A DNA stretch of 64,000 nucleotides, taken from contig NZ_AEYE02000022.1 of assembly GCF_000298315.2 (NCBI RefSeq), positions 121,655 to 185,654 of the forward strand, in the 5' to 3' direction. A program made the position numbers and the translations under genes. This DNA comes from Rhizobium grahamii CCGE 502 (GTDB lineage: Bacteria; Pseudomonadota; Alphaproteobacteria; Rhizobiales; Rhizobiaceae). Positions 24,739 through 33,936 of the stretch are shown here, in pieces; position 1 is the first letter of the stretch; the number at the start of each line of letters is the position of its first letter. Under the pieces are notes generated by a model, which saw only the letters and a program-made list of their open reading frames with translations, did not search any database and had not been told where the DNA came from.

Positions 24739-26223
24739 ATGATGGGAGCAACGATCCGCCGCGAACTGCGCTTCATTCTCAACGGACAGGACATCGCACT
24801 GACCGGCATCGCGCCGGACCAGACGCTCCTTGACTGGCTGCGGCTGTCTCGGCAGCTCAAAGGCACCAAGGAAGGCTGTGCTGAGGGCGACTGTGGGGCC
24901 TGCACTGTGCTGGTCGGTCGCCTGACACCCCGGGGTAGCCTTGTCTATGAGAGCGTCAATGCGTGCATCCGGTTTCTCGGGTCGCTGGATGGCTGCCACG
25001 TTGTGACCGTCGAACACCTGTCCGCCAGCGAGGGCCACCTGCACCCTGTGCAGCAGGCAATGGTCGACTTCCACGGATCACAGTGCGGCTTCTGCACGCC
25101 CGGTTTCATCATGTCGCTCTATGGGCTCTGGATGCAAACGCCATCCCCGACCGATCAACAGATCGAGACGGCATTGCAGGGGAACCTCTGTCGCTGCACA
25201 GGCTACGAACCGATCCTGCGCGCGGCGAGGGCGATTTCCACTTATGGCGGGACGGATGGTGATCCGCTCCTTCGCGAACGTGAAACGATGATCAAGCGGC
25301 TGAACGGGTTGCGTGACGGTGCTCGCGTCGAGATTGGCGAGGGTAAGGATCTTCTGGTAGTCCCGGCGGACCTAGACGACTTCGCGTCCATCCTTGAGGC
25401 GTCACCCAACGCCACTGTCGTCGCCGGATCCACGGATGTCGGCTTGTGGGTGACGAAGCAGATGCGCGACATCACCCCGGTCGTCTTTATCACCGGGCTC
25501 GATGAGATGAAGTCCATGACCATGACGGACGGTCTGGTCACAATCGGTGCCGGTGTAACCTATAGCGACGCGGTCTCGGTGCTGTCGCAGCATATTCCCT
25601 CGCTTGCTGAGCTCATTGCCAGGATCGGCGGGCAACAGGTACGCAATATGGGCACGATCGGGGGCAATATTGCCAACGGATCGCCGATCGGCGACATGCC
25701 GCCACCGCTCATTGCACTCGGTGCCACGCTTACCTTGCGCAGGGGCGCAAAGCGACGGACCCTCGCACTTCAGGACTTCTTTGTCGCCTACGGGAAGCAG
25801 GATCGTCAGCCCGGTGAGTTCATCGAGGCAGTTCACGTGCCAGTACCGCAAGGCTCTGAAAAATTTGCCATCCACAAGGTAACCAAACGCCGTGACGAGG
25901 ACATCACCGCCACGCTGGGCGCGTTCCGCCTGACGCTTGCGGAAGATGGTACCGTCGCATCGGCCTGCATCGCCTATGGCGGCATGGCAGCGACGCCGAA
26001 GCGCGCTTTTGCCGTCGAGGCGGCGCTCATCGGCCGACCCTGGACCGAGGCGACCGTGGAGGCTGCGATGGAGAAATACGCAGACGACTACCAGCCACTG
26101 TCAGACATGCGCGCCACCGCCGAATACCGTGCGCTCGTGGCAAAAAATCTCCTGCTCCGTTTCTACATGGAAACGACGTCGCGCCCGGCACCGGTCAAGG
26201 TGTCCAGATACGAGGCCGCCTAA
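24739..26223 (+). CDS. xdhA: Xanthine dehydrogenase small subunit (2Fe-2S and FAD)
   Basis: This 494-residue subunit has two iron-sulfur motifs: Cys47, Cys52, Cys55 (CAEGDCGAC) with Cys76, and Cys116, Cys119, Cys151, Cys153 (CGFC ... CRC). FAD-binding motifs follow at about residues 225-345 (TVVAGSTDVGLWVTKQ; GTIGGNIANGSPIGD). It moves electrons from the molybdenum subunit through the clusters to NAD at FAD. It is translated right after uraH (3 bases apart) and 4 bases before xdhB. Length is typical for the split bacterial enzyme. Confidence 0.95.
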   Translation: MMGATIRRELRFILNGQDIALTGIAPDQTLLDWLRLSRQLKGTKEGCAEGDCGACTVLVGRLTPRGSLVYESVNACIRFLGSLDGCHVVTVEHLSASEGHLHPVQQAMVDFHGSQCGFCTPGFIMSLYGLWMQTPSPTDQQIETALQGNLCRCTGYEPILRAARAISTYGGTDGDPLLRERETMIKRLNGLRDGARVEIGEGKDLLVVPADLDDFASILEASPNATVVAGSTDVGLWVTKQMRDITPVVFITGLDEMKSMTMTDGLVTIGAGVTYSDAVSVLSQHIPSLAELIARIGGQQVRNMGTIGGNIANGSPIGDMPPPLIALGATLTLRRGAKRRTLALQDFFVAYGKQDRQPGEFIEAVHVPVPQGSEKFAIHKVTKRRDEDITATLGAFRLTLAEDGTVASACIAYGGMAATPKRAFAVEAALIGRPWTEATVEAAMEKYADDYQPLSDMRATAEYRALVAKNLLLRFYMETTSRPAPVKVSRYEAA

Positions 26224-26227
26224 GCCG

Positions 26228-28579
26228 ATGAACAAACACACTACCGAGCTCAATTTTCAAACGATCACAGGCGGGGTTCATTCCAGCCCCAGGCACGATT
26301 CCGCCCACAAGCATGTTTCGGGCACCGCCGTCTATATTGATGACATCGCCGAGCCCTTCGGTACCTTGCATGCCGGGCTTGGCCTTTCGAGCGTCGCGCA
26401 CGGCATCCTGAAGTCGGTCGATCTTTCCGCCGTGCGCGCTGCCGCAGGCGTGGTCGCCGTCCTGACCCATGACGATGTGCCCGGGGTCAACGATATCTCG
26501 CCCTCCTACATGAACGACGATCCGGTGCTGGCATCAGGCAAGGTCGAGTTTCATGGCCAACCGATCTTCTGCGTGATTGCCGAAACCCGCGAACAGGCCC
26601 GGCGCGCTGCCCGTCTGGCAAAGATCGAGTATGAGGAATTGCCTGCCGAGATCGATATCTGGGATCTTGACGTGTCGACCCACCGCCAGGTCGTGACGCC
26701 GCTGACCCTTGAACGCGGTGATGCAGCGGTTGCGCTGGCTGACGCCCCGCGACGCCTGAACGGTCGCATGCGCCTTGGCGGGCAGGACCATTTCTACCTC
26801 GAAGGCCAGGTATCGCTGGCCGTTCCCGGTGAAGATGATGACGTCATCGTCTATTGCTCTACGCAAGGACCGAGCGAGACGCAGCATATGATTGCCCATG
26901 CACTTGGCGTGCCGAGCAACGCCGTGACTGTCGAGGTGCGGCGCATGGGTGGTGGCTTCGGAGGCAAGGAAACCCAAGCCAACCAGTGTGCTGCGATCGC
27001 TGCCATTGCTGCCAAGAAGCTGAAGCGCGCCATCAAGATCCGCCTTGATCGGGACGAAGACATGGTTGCCACCGGCAAGCGGCATGACTTTGCCATCGAC
27101 TATGATGTTGGTTTCGATGACGAGGGACGCATCCTCGCTATCGATTATACCTTTGCCCTCCGGGCAGGGTTTTCCGCGGATCTTTCCGGGCCCGTCGGTG
27201 ACCGCGCCCTGTTCCACTGCGACAACGCCTACTTCCTGCCGCACGTTCGCGCAAAGTCGGCGCCCCTCTATACCAACACTGTCTCCAACACCGCTTTCCG
27301 GGGCTTCGGCGGCCCGCAGGGCATGGTAGGCGCAGAGCGGGTCATCGACGAGATTGCGTTTGCGGTTGGTAAGGACCCGCTTGAGATCCGCAAGCTGAAT
27401 TTTTATGACGCGATGGGCGTCGATGGCGAACGCAACCTCACCCCCTATCACCAGAAGGTGGAAGATTGCATCATCCAGCGAATCGTCGCGGAACTGGAGG
27501 AAAGCGCCGACTATGCAGGACGCCGACACGCAATCCAGGAGTTCAATGACAAGAGCCGCTTCGTCAAACGCGGCATGGCTCTTACTCCTGTCAAATTCGG
27601 GATTTCCTTTACCAAGACGGAGTCCAACCAGGCAGGTGCGCTGGTGCATGTCTATACGGATGGCTCGGTGCACATGAACCATGGCGGCACGGAAATGGGG
27701 CAAGGCCTCCATTTGAAAGTGGCGCAGGTCGTGGCGGAGGAATTCCAGATCGACCTCGACCGGGTGAAGATCACGGCAACGACGACCGCAAAGGTGCCGA
27801 ACACGTCTCCGACCGCCGCTTCGTCAGGCGCGGATCTCAACGGTATGGCGGCGCAAGACGCCGCGCGCCAGATCAAGGAGCGGCTGATCGCGTTCGCATC
27901 GGATAGTTACAAGGTATCTCGCGACGAGATACTCTTCCTGCCCAATCGCGTGCGCATCGGCAGTGTCGAGATTTCCTTCGCGGAGCTTGTCAAAAAGGCC
28001 TATATGGCGCGCGTCCAGCTCTCTGCGGCCGGGTTCTACAAGACACCCAAAATCCATTGGGATCGCTCCAAGGGTCGTGGTCACGCGTTCTATTATTATG
28101 CCTACGGTGCTGCCTGCTCGGAAGTTTCCGTCGACATGCTCACCGGCGAGTACATCGTCGAGCGCACCGACATCCTTCACGATACCGGCCGTTCGCTGAA
28201 CCGCGTCATCGACATCGGGCAGGTCGAGGGCGGGTTCATTCAGGGCATGGGCTGGCTTACAACAGAGGAACTTTGGTGGGACGGGAAGGGACGCCTGAGA
28301 ACCCATGCGCCGTCGACGTACAAGATTCCACTTGCATCCGATCGGCCCAAGGTCTTCAACGTAGCACTGACAGATTGGTCACAGGCCTACGAACCGACCA
28401 TTCATCGTTCGAAGGCGGTCGGTGAGCCGCCGCTACCGCTTGGCCTTTCTGTGCTGCATGCGCTTTCGGATGCGGTCGCAAGTGTTGCCGACCACAGGAT
28501 TTGCCCGCGGCTCGACGCGCCTGCGACACCTGAGCGGGTGTTGATGGCGATCGAGCGCCTCAAGGCAGAAAAGGGATAA
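26228..28579 (+). CDS. xdhB: Xanthine dehydrogenase molybdopterin-binding subunit
   Basis: This 783-residue subunit starts at an ATG at 26228; the frame extends upstream only as overlap with xdhA. It has GGGFGGKETQ near residue 240, AFRGFGGPQG near 357, HGGTEMGQGLHLKVAQ near 480 and SKAVGEPPLPL near 725, which holds the catalytic Glu. These are molybdopterin and substrate-site motifs. It oxidises hypoxanthine and xanthine to urate. The ribosome site is weak, so translation is probably coupled to xdhA. Confidence 0.94.
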   Translation: MNKHTTELNFQTITGGVHSSPRHDSAHKHVSGTAVYIDDIAEPFGTLHAGLGLSSVAHGILKSVDLSAVRAAAGVVAVLTHDDVPGVNDISPSYMNDDPVLASGKVEFHGQPIFCVIAETREQARRAARLAKIEYEELPAEIDIWDLDVSTHRQVVTPLTLERGDAAVALADAPRRLNGRMRLGGQDHFYLEGQVSLAVPGEDDDVIVYCSTQGPSETQHMIAHALGVPSNAVTVEVRRMGGGFGGKETQANQCAAIAAIAAKKLKRAIKIRLDRDEDMVATGKRHDFAIDYDVGFDDEGRILAIDYTFALRAGFSADLSGPVGDRALFHCDNAYFLPHVRAKSAPLYTNTVSNTAFRGFGGPQGMVGAERVIDEIAFAVGKDPLEIRKLNFYDAMGVDGERNLTPYHQKVEDCIIQRIVAELEESADYAGRRHAIQEFNDKSRFVKRGMALTPVKFGISFTKTESNQAGALVHVYTDGSVHMNHGGTEMGQGLHLKVAQVVAEEFQIDLDRVKITATTTAKVPNTSPTAASSGADLNGMAAQDAARQIKERLIAFASDSYKVSRDEILFLPNRVRIGSVEISFAELVKKAYMARVQLSAAGFYKTPKIHWDRSKGRGHAFYYYAYGAACSEVSVDMLTGEYIVERTDILHDTGRSLNRVIDIGQVEGGFIQGMGWLTTEELWWDGKGRLRTHAPSTYKIPLASDRPKVFNVALTDWSQAYEPTIHRSKAVGEPPLPLGLSVLHALSDAVASVADHRICPRLDAPATPERVLMAIERLKAEKG

Positions 28580-28584
28580 GAGCG

Positions 28585-29466
28585 ATGCCTGGAGGGCGCG
28601 AAAATATCCGCGATTTCATCCGACGCGAACCGGCATCCATTCTGATCGAGGTGGCAGGAGCCGCAGGCTCCACGCCGCGCGACACCGATGCCTGGATGCT
28701 CGTTTCGGAACGGGCGATCTTTGCCACCATCGGGGGCGGTCAGCTCGAACACATGGCCATCGATCAGGCACGCCGGGCATTGCGCCTTGGTGCGCCAGCC
28801 GAGGCGATGAATGTGCCGCTTGGACCTGAGATCGGCCAATGCTGCGGTGGTCGCGTCACCCTTGCCTTCACGGCGCTCGATCCCGACGTTGCCAGGGAAC
28901 TCATCCAACGCAGCGACCGCGAAATGGCTGCCCGTCCGCATGTATATGTTTTCGGTGCCGGACACGTTGGGGACGCACTCGCCCTTGCGCTTTCGCTGGC
29001 ACCGCTTCGCGTCGTGCTTGTGGATACGCGGGAAGACGAGCTAGGTGCTTCAACCGCCCCGCACATCGAAACCTGCCTGACCGCCATGCCCGAAGCCGTG
29101 GTGCGTGACGCCCCTGCCGGCAGCAGTTTCGTGATACTGACACATGACCATGCCCTCGATTTCCTGATTGTTGCCGAAGCGCTTCGGCGCCCTGACGCTG
29201 CCTATGTCGGAATGATTGGTTCCAGGACGAAGAAGGCAACATTTCGCAACTGGCTGTTACGCGAGGTCGGCGACCCTGAACTCTTCGCCAACCTTGTCTG
29301 CCCAATTGGCGGAACGGCTGTGAGGGACAAACGTCCGGCCGTCATCGCGACCCTCGCCGCCGCAGAGATCATTACTGCGGCGCTCACTTGGACTTCGGGG
29401 CGTAATCAGCCGTCAACCGTCTCGCCAGCCGGTTCTTCCTCGAGCAGCTTTCCAATCAACCGCTGA
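28585..29466 (+). CDS. xdhC: Xanthine dehydrogenase accessory protein XdhC
   Basis: This 293-residue protein inserts or sulfurates the molybdenum cofactor into XdhB. It carries the family pattern GSTPRDTDAWMLV near residues 28-40, IGGGQLEHMA near 50-59, GQCCGGRVTL near 87-96, FGAGHVG (Rossmann motif) near 125 and GMIGSRTKKATFRN near 211-224. It starts 6 bases after xdhB. Its last 61 bases overlap the 3' end of the convergent LysR gene, so the final 20 residues, rich in Ser, are probably the loosest part. Confidence 0.92.
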   Translation: MPGGRENIRDFIRREPASILIEVAGAAGSTPRDTDAWMLVSERAIFATIGGGQLEHMAIDQARRALRLGAPAEAMNVPLGPEIGQCCGGRVTLAFTALDPDVARELIQRSDREMAARPHVYVFGAGHVGDALALALSLAPLRVVLVDTREDELGASTAPHIETCLTAMPEAVVRDAPAGSSFVILTHDHALDFLIVAEALRRPDAAYVGMIGSRTKKATFRNWLLREVGDPELFANLVCPIGGTAVRDKRPAVIATLAAAEIITAALTWTSGRNQPSTVSPAGSSSSSFPINR

Positions 29467-30350
29467 CAACGATCAGCCATGAAATCGATCATCAGGCGGA
29501 CCTTCGGGTCCTGAAAGCGCTTGTGCGGGTAGATTGCCGCGAGCTGAACAGAGGCTGGCGGGGTATCCTTGAGGATCTCCACCAATCGGCCAGCGTTGAG
29601 ATCGGCCTTCACCTCGAAGAGCGGCTTGTTGATGATGCCGCGACCCTCCAGCGCCCAATGTGTCAGGACATCACCGTCATCGCTGTCATAGGGGCCGGCG
29701 ACATCGAACTTGCGGGGACCGTCAGCAGTCACCAGCATCCAGTAATATTCCTTCGAACCGGGATAGCGCAGCAATAAACAGTCGTGCTTGTCGGCGATCA
29801 GCGCATTTGCATTTTCGGGCACGCCGCGCCGCGCGATATAGGCGGGGGAGGCACACAGCACGCGCTGACAGTTGAGGATGCCTCGCATATGCAGGTTCGA
29901 ATCCTCGAGAACGCCCAGCTTGAAGGCAACATCGACGCCTTCGGCAAGGATGTCGACATTATGGTCCGACAGCCTGACCCGCACTTCAATATCCGGGTAC
30001 TTGTCATGGAACTCCGGGATGCCAGATGCGATCAGTCTGCGCCCGATGCCGAGCGGCGCGGTAATTCTCAGCGATCCTTTTGGATTGCGCGACAGATCCG
30101 CGATCGCTGCCTCCGCCTCGTTCACCGCTTCGATAATCTTGACCGCTCCCTCGTAGAAAACGCGGCCGTGCTCGGTCGGCGACAGCTTTCGGGTCGTACG
30201 GTTGAAAAGCCGGACGCCGAGGTGGATCTCTAGTTCCTTGATACGATTGCTGGCGACCGCGGGGGTCACGCGTTGATCGCGTCCCGCGGCTGAAAGTGTA
30301 CCGAGTTCGATCACTCGGACGAAGACGCGCACATTATCGAGATAGGACAT
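29406..30350 (-). CDS. LysR-type regulator of purine genes
   Basis: This 314-residue protein has an N-terminal winged HTH (SYLDNVRVFVRVIELGTLSAAGRDQRVTPAVASNRIKELEIHLGVRLFNRTTRKL, residues 2-56) and a LysR substrate domain. The ligand part (ADGPRKFDVAGPY) is typical of the DNA-binding LysR class with unknown effectors. It is divergent from puuD across 138 bases that hold leader element copy 3. The adjacent operons suggest it answers urate or xanthine, but I see no direct evidence. It overlaps xdhC by 61 bases. Confidence 0.85.
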   Translation of the reverse strand: MSYLDNVRVFVRVIELGTLSAAGRDQRVTPAVASNRIKELEIHLGVRLFNRTTRKLSPTEHGRVFYEGAVKIIEAVNEAEAAIADLSRNPKGSLRITAPLGIGRRLIASGIPEFHDKYPDIEVRVRLSDHNVDILAEGVDVAFKLGVLEDSNLHMRGILNCQRVLCASPAYIARRGVPENANALIADKHDCLLLRYPGSKEYYWMLVTADGPRKFDVAGPYDSDDGDVLTHWALEGRGIINKPLFEVKADLNAGRLVEILKDTPPASVQLAAIYPHKRFQDPKVRLMIDFMADRCQRLIGKLLEEEPAGETVDG

Positions 30351-30387
30351 AGTGAACTTCTACCACACCGTTTCGCGCGGGGCACCG

Positions 30388-30452
30388 GCGCGATCTTATA
30401 GATTTTTTTGAAAGTGTTCGAGCATTTCCCGGGATTTTCGGGGAAGTCGCGC
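30388..30452 (+). promoter_or_regulatory. Purine leader element copy 3, upstream of puuD-guaD operon
   Basis: This copy pairs an outer stem GCGCGA/TCGCGC (30388-30393 with 30447-30452) and an inner 7-bp hairpin TTTCCCG/CGGGGAA (30425-30431 with 30439-30445). Between them is TGAAAGTGTTC. It ends 37 bases before the puuD start, which leaves room for the ribosome site to be masked or freed. The similarity to copies 1 and 2 lies in the unpaired parts. Confidence 0.55.
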
Positions 30453-30488
30453 AATGGCAGAACCCTCCGTAAGAATTGGGAGGCCCCT

Positions 30489-31730
30489 ATGTATGAATAT
30501 GCCATCGCGTGGGATTGGCTTACGTTTGCCGTCCGCTGGCTGCATGTGATCACGGCGATCGCCTGGATAGGATCGTCCTTCTATTTCGTCGCGCTGGATC
30601 TTGGCCTGAAGAAGCGGGCCGATCTTCCACCTGGCGCGTTTGGGGAAGAATGGCAGGTTCACGGCGGCGGTTTTTACCAGATCCAGAAGTATCTCGTCGC
30701 GCCCGCCAACATGCCGGACCACCTCGTCTGGTTCAAATGGGAAAGCTATGTCACCTGGCTTTCCGGCTTCGGCATGCTCTGTCTCGTCTATTATGCCGGG
30801 GCCGACCTCTACATGATCGACCCGAATGTGCTTGATATATCAAAGCCTGTCGCGATTGCGATATCGCTCGGATCGATCGTGCTTGGCTGGATCACCTACA
30901 ATGTTATTTGCAAGACGCCCTTCGGCAACGACAACACACGGCTGATGGTGGCGCTGTATTTCATTTTGGTCGCCGTCGCCTGGGGTTACTCACATCTCTT
31001 TACGGGCCGCGCTGCCTTCCTGCATCTTGGCGCCTTCACCGCGACGATCATGTCGGCCAACGTCTTCTTCATCATTATTCCCAACCAGAAGATTGTCGTC
31101 GCCGACCTCCTTGCCGGCCGCAAGGCCGACCCGAAATACGGGAAGATCGCCAAGCAGCGCTCCACCCATAACAATTACCTGACCCTGCCGGTTTTGTTCC
31201 TGATGCTGTCCAACCATTATCCGCTGGCATTCGGCACTCAGTTCAACTGGATCATCGCCTCTCTTGTCTTCCTAATGGGCGTTACGATCCGTCACTACTT
31301 CAATACCCGCCACGCCAATGCCGGAAATCCAACATGGACGTGGCTTGTCACTGTGCTTCTGTTCATTGCCATCATGTGGCTCTCAACGGTCCCGAAAGTG
31401 CTAACAGGTCAGTCGGACGATGCCAGGATCTCCGCGATCCAGCAGCCCTTCATCTCTGCGCAAGCCTTTTCTCGCGTTCGTGACACCGTCATGGGACGCT
31501 GTTCTATGTGCCACGCAAAGGAACCTGGATGGGAGGGCATCATCGCGCCGCCAAAGGGCGTCGTGCTTGATACGGACAGGGACATCGCTGCTCATGCGCG
31601 CGAGATCTACCTGCAGGCCGGTCGCTCGCATGCCATGCCGCCGGCCAACGTCACGCAAATCTCCGCCGAGGAGCGTCGCCTGCTTGTCTCCTGGTACGAA
31701 AGCGCCATCACCAGGGAGGAAATTCAATGA
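30489..31730 (+). CDS. puuD: Membrane urate oxidase with cytochrome c domain
   Basis: This 413-residue protein starts at 30489 behind TTGGGAGG. It has eight or so membrane helices, beginning WLHVITAIAWIGSSFYFVALDLGL, and ends in a periplasmic cytochrome c domain with CSMCH at 338-342 and the likely axial Met at 383 (SHAMPP). This matches the PuuD urate hydroxylase family, which oxidises urate to 5-hydroxyisourate and passes electrons to the respiratory chain instead of making peroxide. It overlaps the guanine deaminase gene by four bases. Confidence 0.93.
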   Translation: MYEYAIAWDWLTFAVRWLHVITAIAWIGSSFYFVALDLGLKKRADLPPGAFGEEWQVHGGGFYQIQKYLVAPANMPDHLVWFKWESYVTWLSGFGMLCLVYYAGADLYMIDPNVLDISKPVAIAISLGSIVLGWITYNVICKTPFGNDNTRLMVALYFILVAVAWGYSHLFTGRAAFLHLGAFTATIMSANVFFIIIPNQKIVVADLLAGRKADPKYGKIAKQRSTHNNYLTLPVLFLMLSNHYPLAFGTQFNWIIASLVFLMGVTIRHYFNTRHANAGNPTWTWLVTVLLFIAIMWLSTVPKVLTGQSDDARISAIQQPFISAQAFSRVRDTVMGRCSMCHAKEPGWEGIIAPPKGVVLDTDRDIAAHAREIYLQAGRSHAMPPANVTQISAEERRLLVSWYESAITREEIQ

Positions 31731-33070
31731 ATGACGTTCTGATCCGCGGCCGCGTGCTGACCTTCGTCGCCGAACCCAATGGCATCGATGATACCTCTTC
31801 CTGCCACTATGTCGAGGATGGCGCGGTTCTTGTGCGAGAGGGAAAGATAGCCGCCGTCGGCTCCTATGGCGAGGTTAGCAAGGCGGCAGGGGCCGGTCAT
31901 TCCGTTGCGGATCACCGACCGAACCTCGTCCTGCCGGGCTTCATTGATACGCACCTGCATTTCCCGCAGACGCAGGCAATCGCCTCCTATGGTGCACAAT
32001 TGCTCGAATGGCTGAACACGTACATCTTCGTCGAGGAGCAAAAGTTCGCGCGCACTGCTCACGCAGCCGAGGTCGCTGACCGCTTCATGGATGAACTGCT
32101 TTCGAACGGCACAACGACTGCTGTCGCCTACTGCTCCGTTCATTCGCAAAGCGTCGACGCGTATTTTGCAGCAGCCGAAGCGCGCGGCATGTGCGTGATT
32201 GGCGGCAAGGTGATGATGGACAGGAACGCGCCGGAGCAGCTACGTGATACACCGCAGCGTAGTTATGACGAGACAAAGCGCCTTATCGCGAAATGGCATG
32301 GCCGCGGCCGCGCCCGCTACGCAATCAGTCCGCGCTTTGCGATCACCTCTAGCCCCGAACAGTTGGAAATGAGCAGGGCACTCGTCGCCGAGCATCCCGA
32401 TTGCTACGTTCAGACGCATCTCTCCGAGAATCGTGATGAAATCGCGTTTGCCACGTCCCTTTATCCCCGGGCGAAGGACTATACGGATATCTATGCGCGG
32501 TACGGCCTGCTGAATGATCGGACGTTTCTTGGCCATTGCATCCATATGAGTGACCGGGAGGTCGGCGCACTTGCCGAAACAGGTGCGGTCGCCGTCTTCT
32601 GCCCTACATCCAACCTCTTCCTCGGATCGGGGCTGTTTGACGCTGCTCGTTTCGACAAGCTTGGTGCGCGGTGGTCGGTCGCAACCGATGTCGGGGCTGG
32701 GACGAGCTTCTCCATGCTGGAGACGATGGATGAAGCATACAAGGTGCTGCACCTCCAGGGTCAGCGGCTGACGCCGCTCAACTCATTCTATCGCATGACG
32801 CGAGGCAATGCACTGGCGCTCGGGCTTGAGCGGTCAATCGGTTCTCTCGAGGCAGGCTCAGATGCCGATATCGTCATCCTTGATGCCAGGGCGAAGTCAG
32901 CGATGGAATATCGCATGCATACGGCGACATCGCTGGCCGAGGAGCTCTTCATCCTTCAGACTATGGGCGACGACCGCTGCATCGATGAAGTTTATGTCAG
33001 CGGCAAGCCGATGAAGACAAAGGTCCGAAGGAAAAGCGCGTTGGCATCCCGGACACTGGAGACAGCCTGA
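31727..33070 (+). CDS. guaD: Guanine deaminase
   Basis: This 447-residue amidohydrolase starts at the ATG at 31727, overlapping the puuD stop (ATGA). It has the metal-binding HxH in LPGFIDTHLHFPQTQ near residues 64-78, and the family segment SLEAGSDADIVILDA near the end. Other conserved parts are QTHLSENRDEIAF near 227-239 and GHCIHMSDREVGAL near 267-280. It deaminates guanine to xanthine, feeding XdhABC. The convergent IclR gene follows after 14 bases. Confidence 0.93.
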   Translation: MNDVLIRGRVLTFVAEPNGIDDTSSCHYVEDGAVLVREGKIAAVGSYGEVSKAAGAGHSVADHRPNLVLPGFIDTHLHFPQTQAIASYGAQLLEWLNTYIFVEEQKFARTAHAAEVADRFMDELLSNGTTTAVAYCSVHSQSVDAYFAAAEARGMCVIGGKVMMDRNAPEQLRDTPQRSYDETKRLIAKWHGRGRARYAISPRFAITSSPEQLEMSRALVAEHPDCYVQTHLSENRDEIAFATSLYPRAKDYTDIYARYGLLNDRTFLGHCIHMSDREVGALAETGAVAVFCPTSNLFLGSGLFDAARFDKLGARWSVATDVGAGTSFSMLETMDEAYKVLHLQGQRLTPLNSFYRMTRGNALALGLERSIGSLEAGSDADIVILDARAKSAMEYRMHTATSLAEELFILQTMGDDRCIDEVYVSGKPMKTKVRRKSALASRTLETA

Positions 33071-33091
33071 TGGTCTGGTTTAGGTCAGGCT
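33064..33091. terminator. Possible bidirectional hairpin between guaD and IclR gene
   Basis: A 7-bp inverted repeat AGCCTGA/TCAGGCT (33064-33070 with 33085-33091) with a 14-base loop spans the convergent gene ends, reaching into both coding ends. It could act in both directions. No T-run. Confidence 0.35.
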
Positions 33092-33936
33092 CGGCTGGCT
33101 CCATCGATTAATAGGGGTCCCGAACGGCCCCCCATTGCTTTGGTCAGGCCCTTAGCGGCTGCTAGAACGAGCGGACCTACGGCCTCGATCTTGTTATCCG
33201 GCAGACGGACGGCCGGTCCCGAAACGGAAATTCCTGCGACAGCTTCGCCATATTCGTCGAAAATCGGCGCCGCCACACAGCGCATGCCAAGCGTATGCTC
33301 CTCGTCATCGATCGACCAACCACGCATTCGAATTTCGGAAATATCTGCTAGCAGTAAGGACAAGCTGTCGCGGGTCTTGTCGGTGAAGCGTTCCAGCGAG
33401 CGGCCGGAAAGCAGGGCCTCGATACGATTGTCCGGCCATGTCGAAAGGATCGCCTTGCCGATTCCGGATGCGTGGATCGGCCCACGCCGACCGGGACGAA
33501 AAAAGGCACGCATTGGTGCGTGACTTTCCACCTGCGAAATGAAAACGACGTCGCCGTCCTCTTCGATGGCGATATTTGCGGTCTCACCGCACGCGCCCAT
33601 CAATTGCTTCAGAAACGGCCGGCTGATCGTGCCGAGCTTGCGAAAGCGCATGTAGGCCGTTCCTATCTCGAAGGCTTTCACGCCTACCGTCCAGGCGCCG
33701 GTTTCGCCGTCATGGGCGACCATGCCATGTTTTGCGAGTGAATTGAGAAGCCTGTGCACAGTGGAGGTTGCCATCCCGGACCGCTCGGCGAGTTCACTTA
33801 GGACCGCACCATCTCCCTCAGCCACGAGTTCCAGAAGTCTCAGGCTGCGGTCGAGTACCTGGACCGATGACGAGGTTGCGTCCTTCAAAGGCTTCCGGCC
33901 GGGCCTTCCTCTCGTCTTTTCCCTGTCCTCAACCAT
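33085..33936 (-). CDS. IclR-family regulator
   Basis: This 283-residue protein starts at 33936 with AGGAGG nine bases before it; a start 13 codons further upstream is weaker. An N-terminal HTH lies near residues 40-80 (LSELAERSGMATSTVHRLLNSLAKHGMV) and an IclR effector domain from about 105 to 265 (FRPGRRGPIHASGIGKAIL, GMRCVAAPIFDEYGEAVAGISVSGP). IclR proteins such as AllR control ureide and allantoin genes. It faces the purine operon tail to tail, so it probably controls purine or glyoxylate-linked genes; the target is inferred. Confidence 0.88.
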   Translation of the reverse strand: MVEDREKTRGRPGRKPLKDATSSSVQVLDRSLRLLELVAEGDGAVLSELAERSGMATSTVHRLLNSLAKHGMVAHDGETGAWTVGVKAFEIGTAYMRFRKLGTISRPFLKQLMGACGETANIAIEEDGDVVFISQVESHAPMRAFFRPGRRGPIHASGIGKAILSTWPDNRIEALLSGRSLERFTDKTRDSLSLLLADISEIRMRGWSIDDEEHTLGMRCVAAPIFDEYGEAVAGISVSGPAVRLPDNKIEAVGPLVLAAAKGLTKAMGGRSGPLLIDGASRA

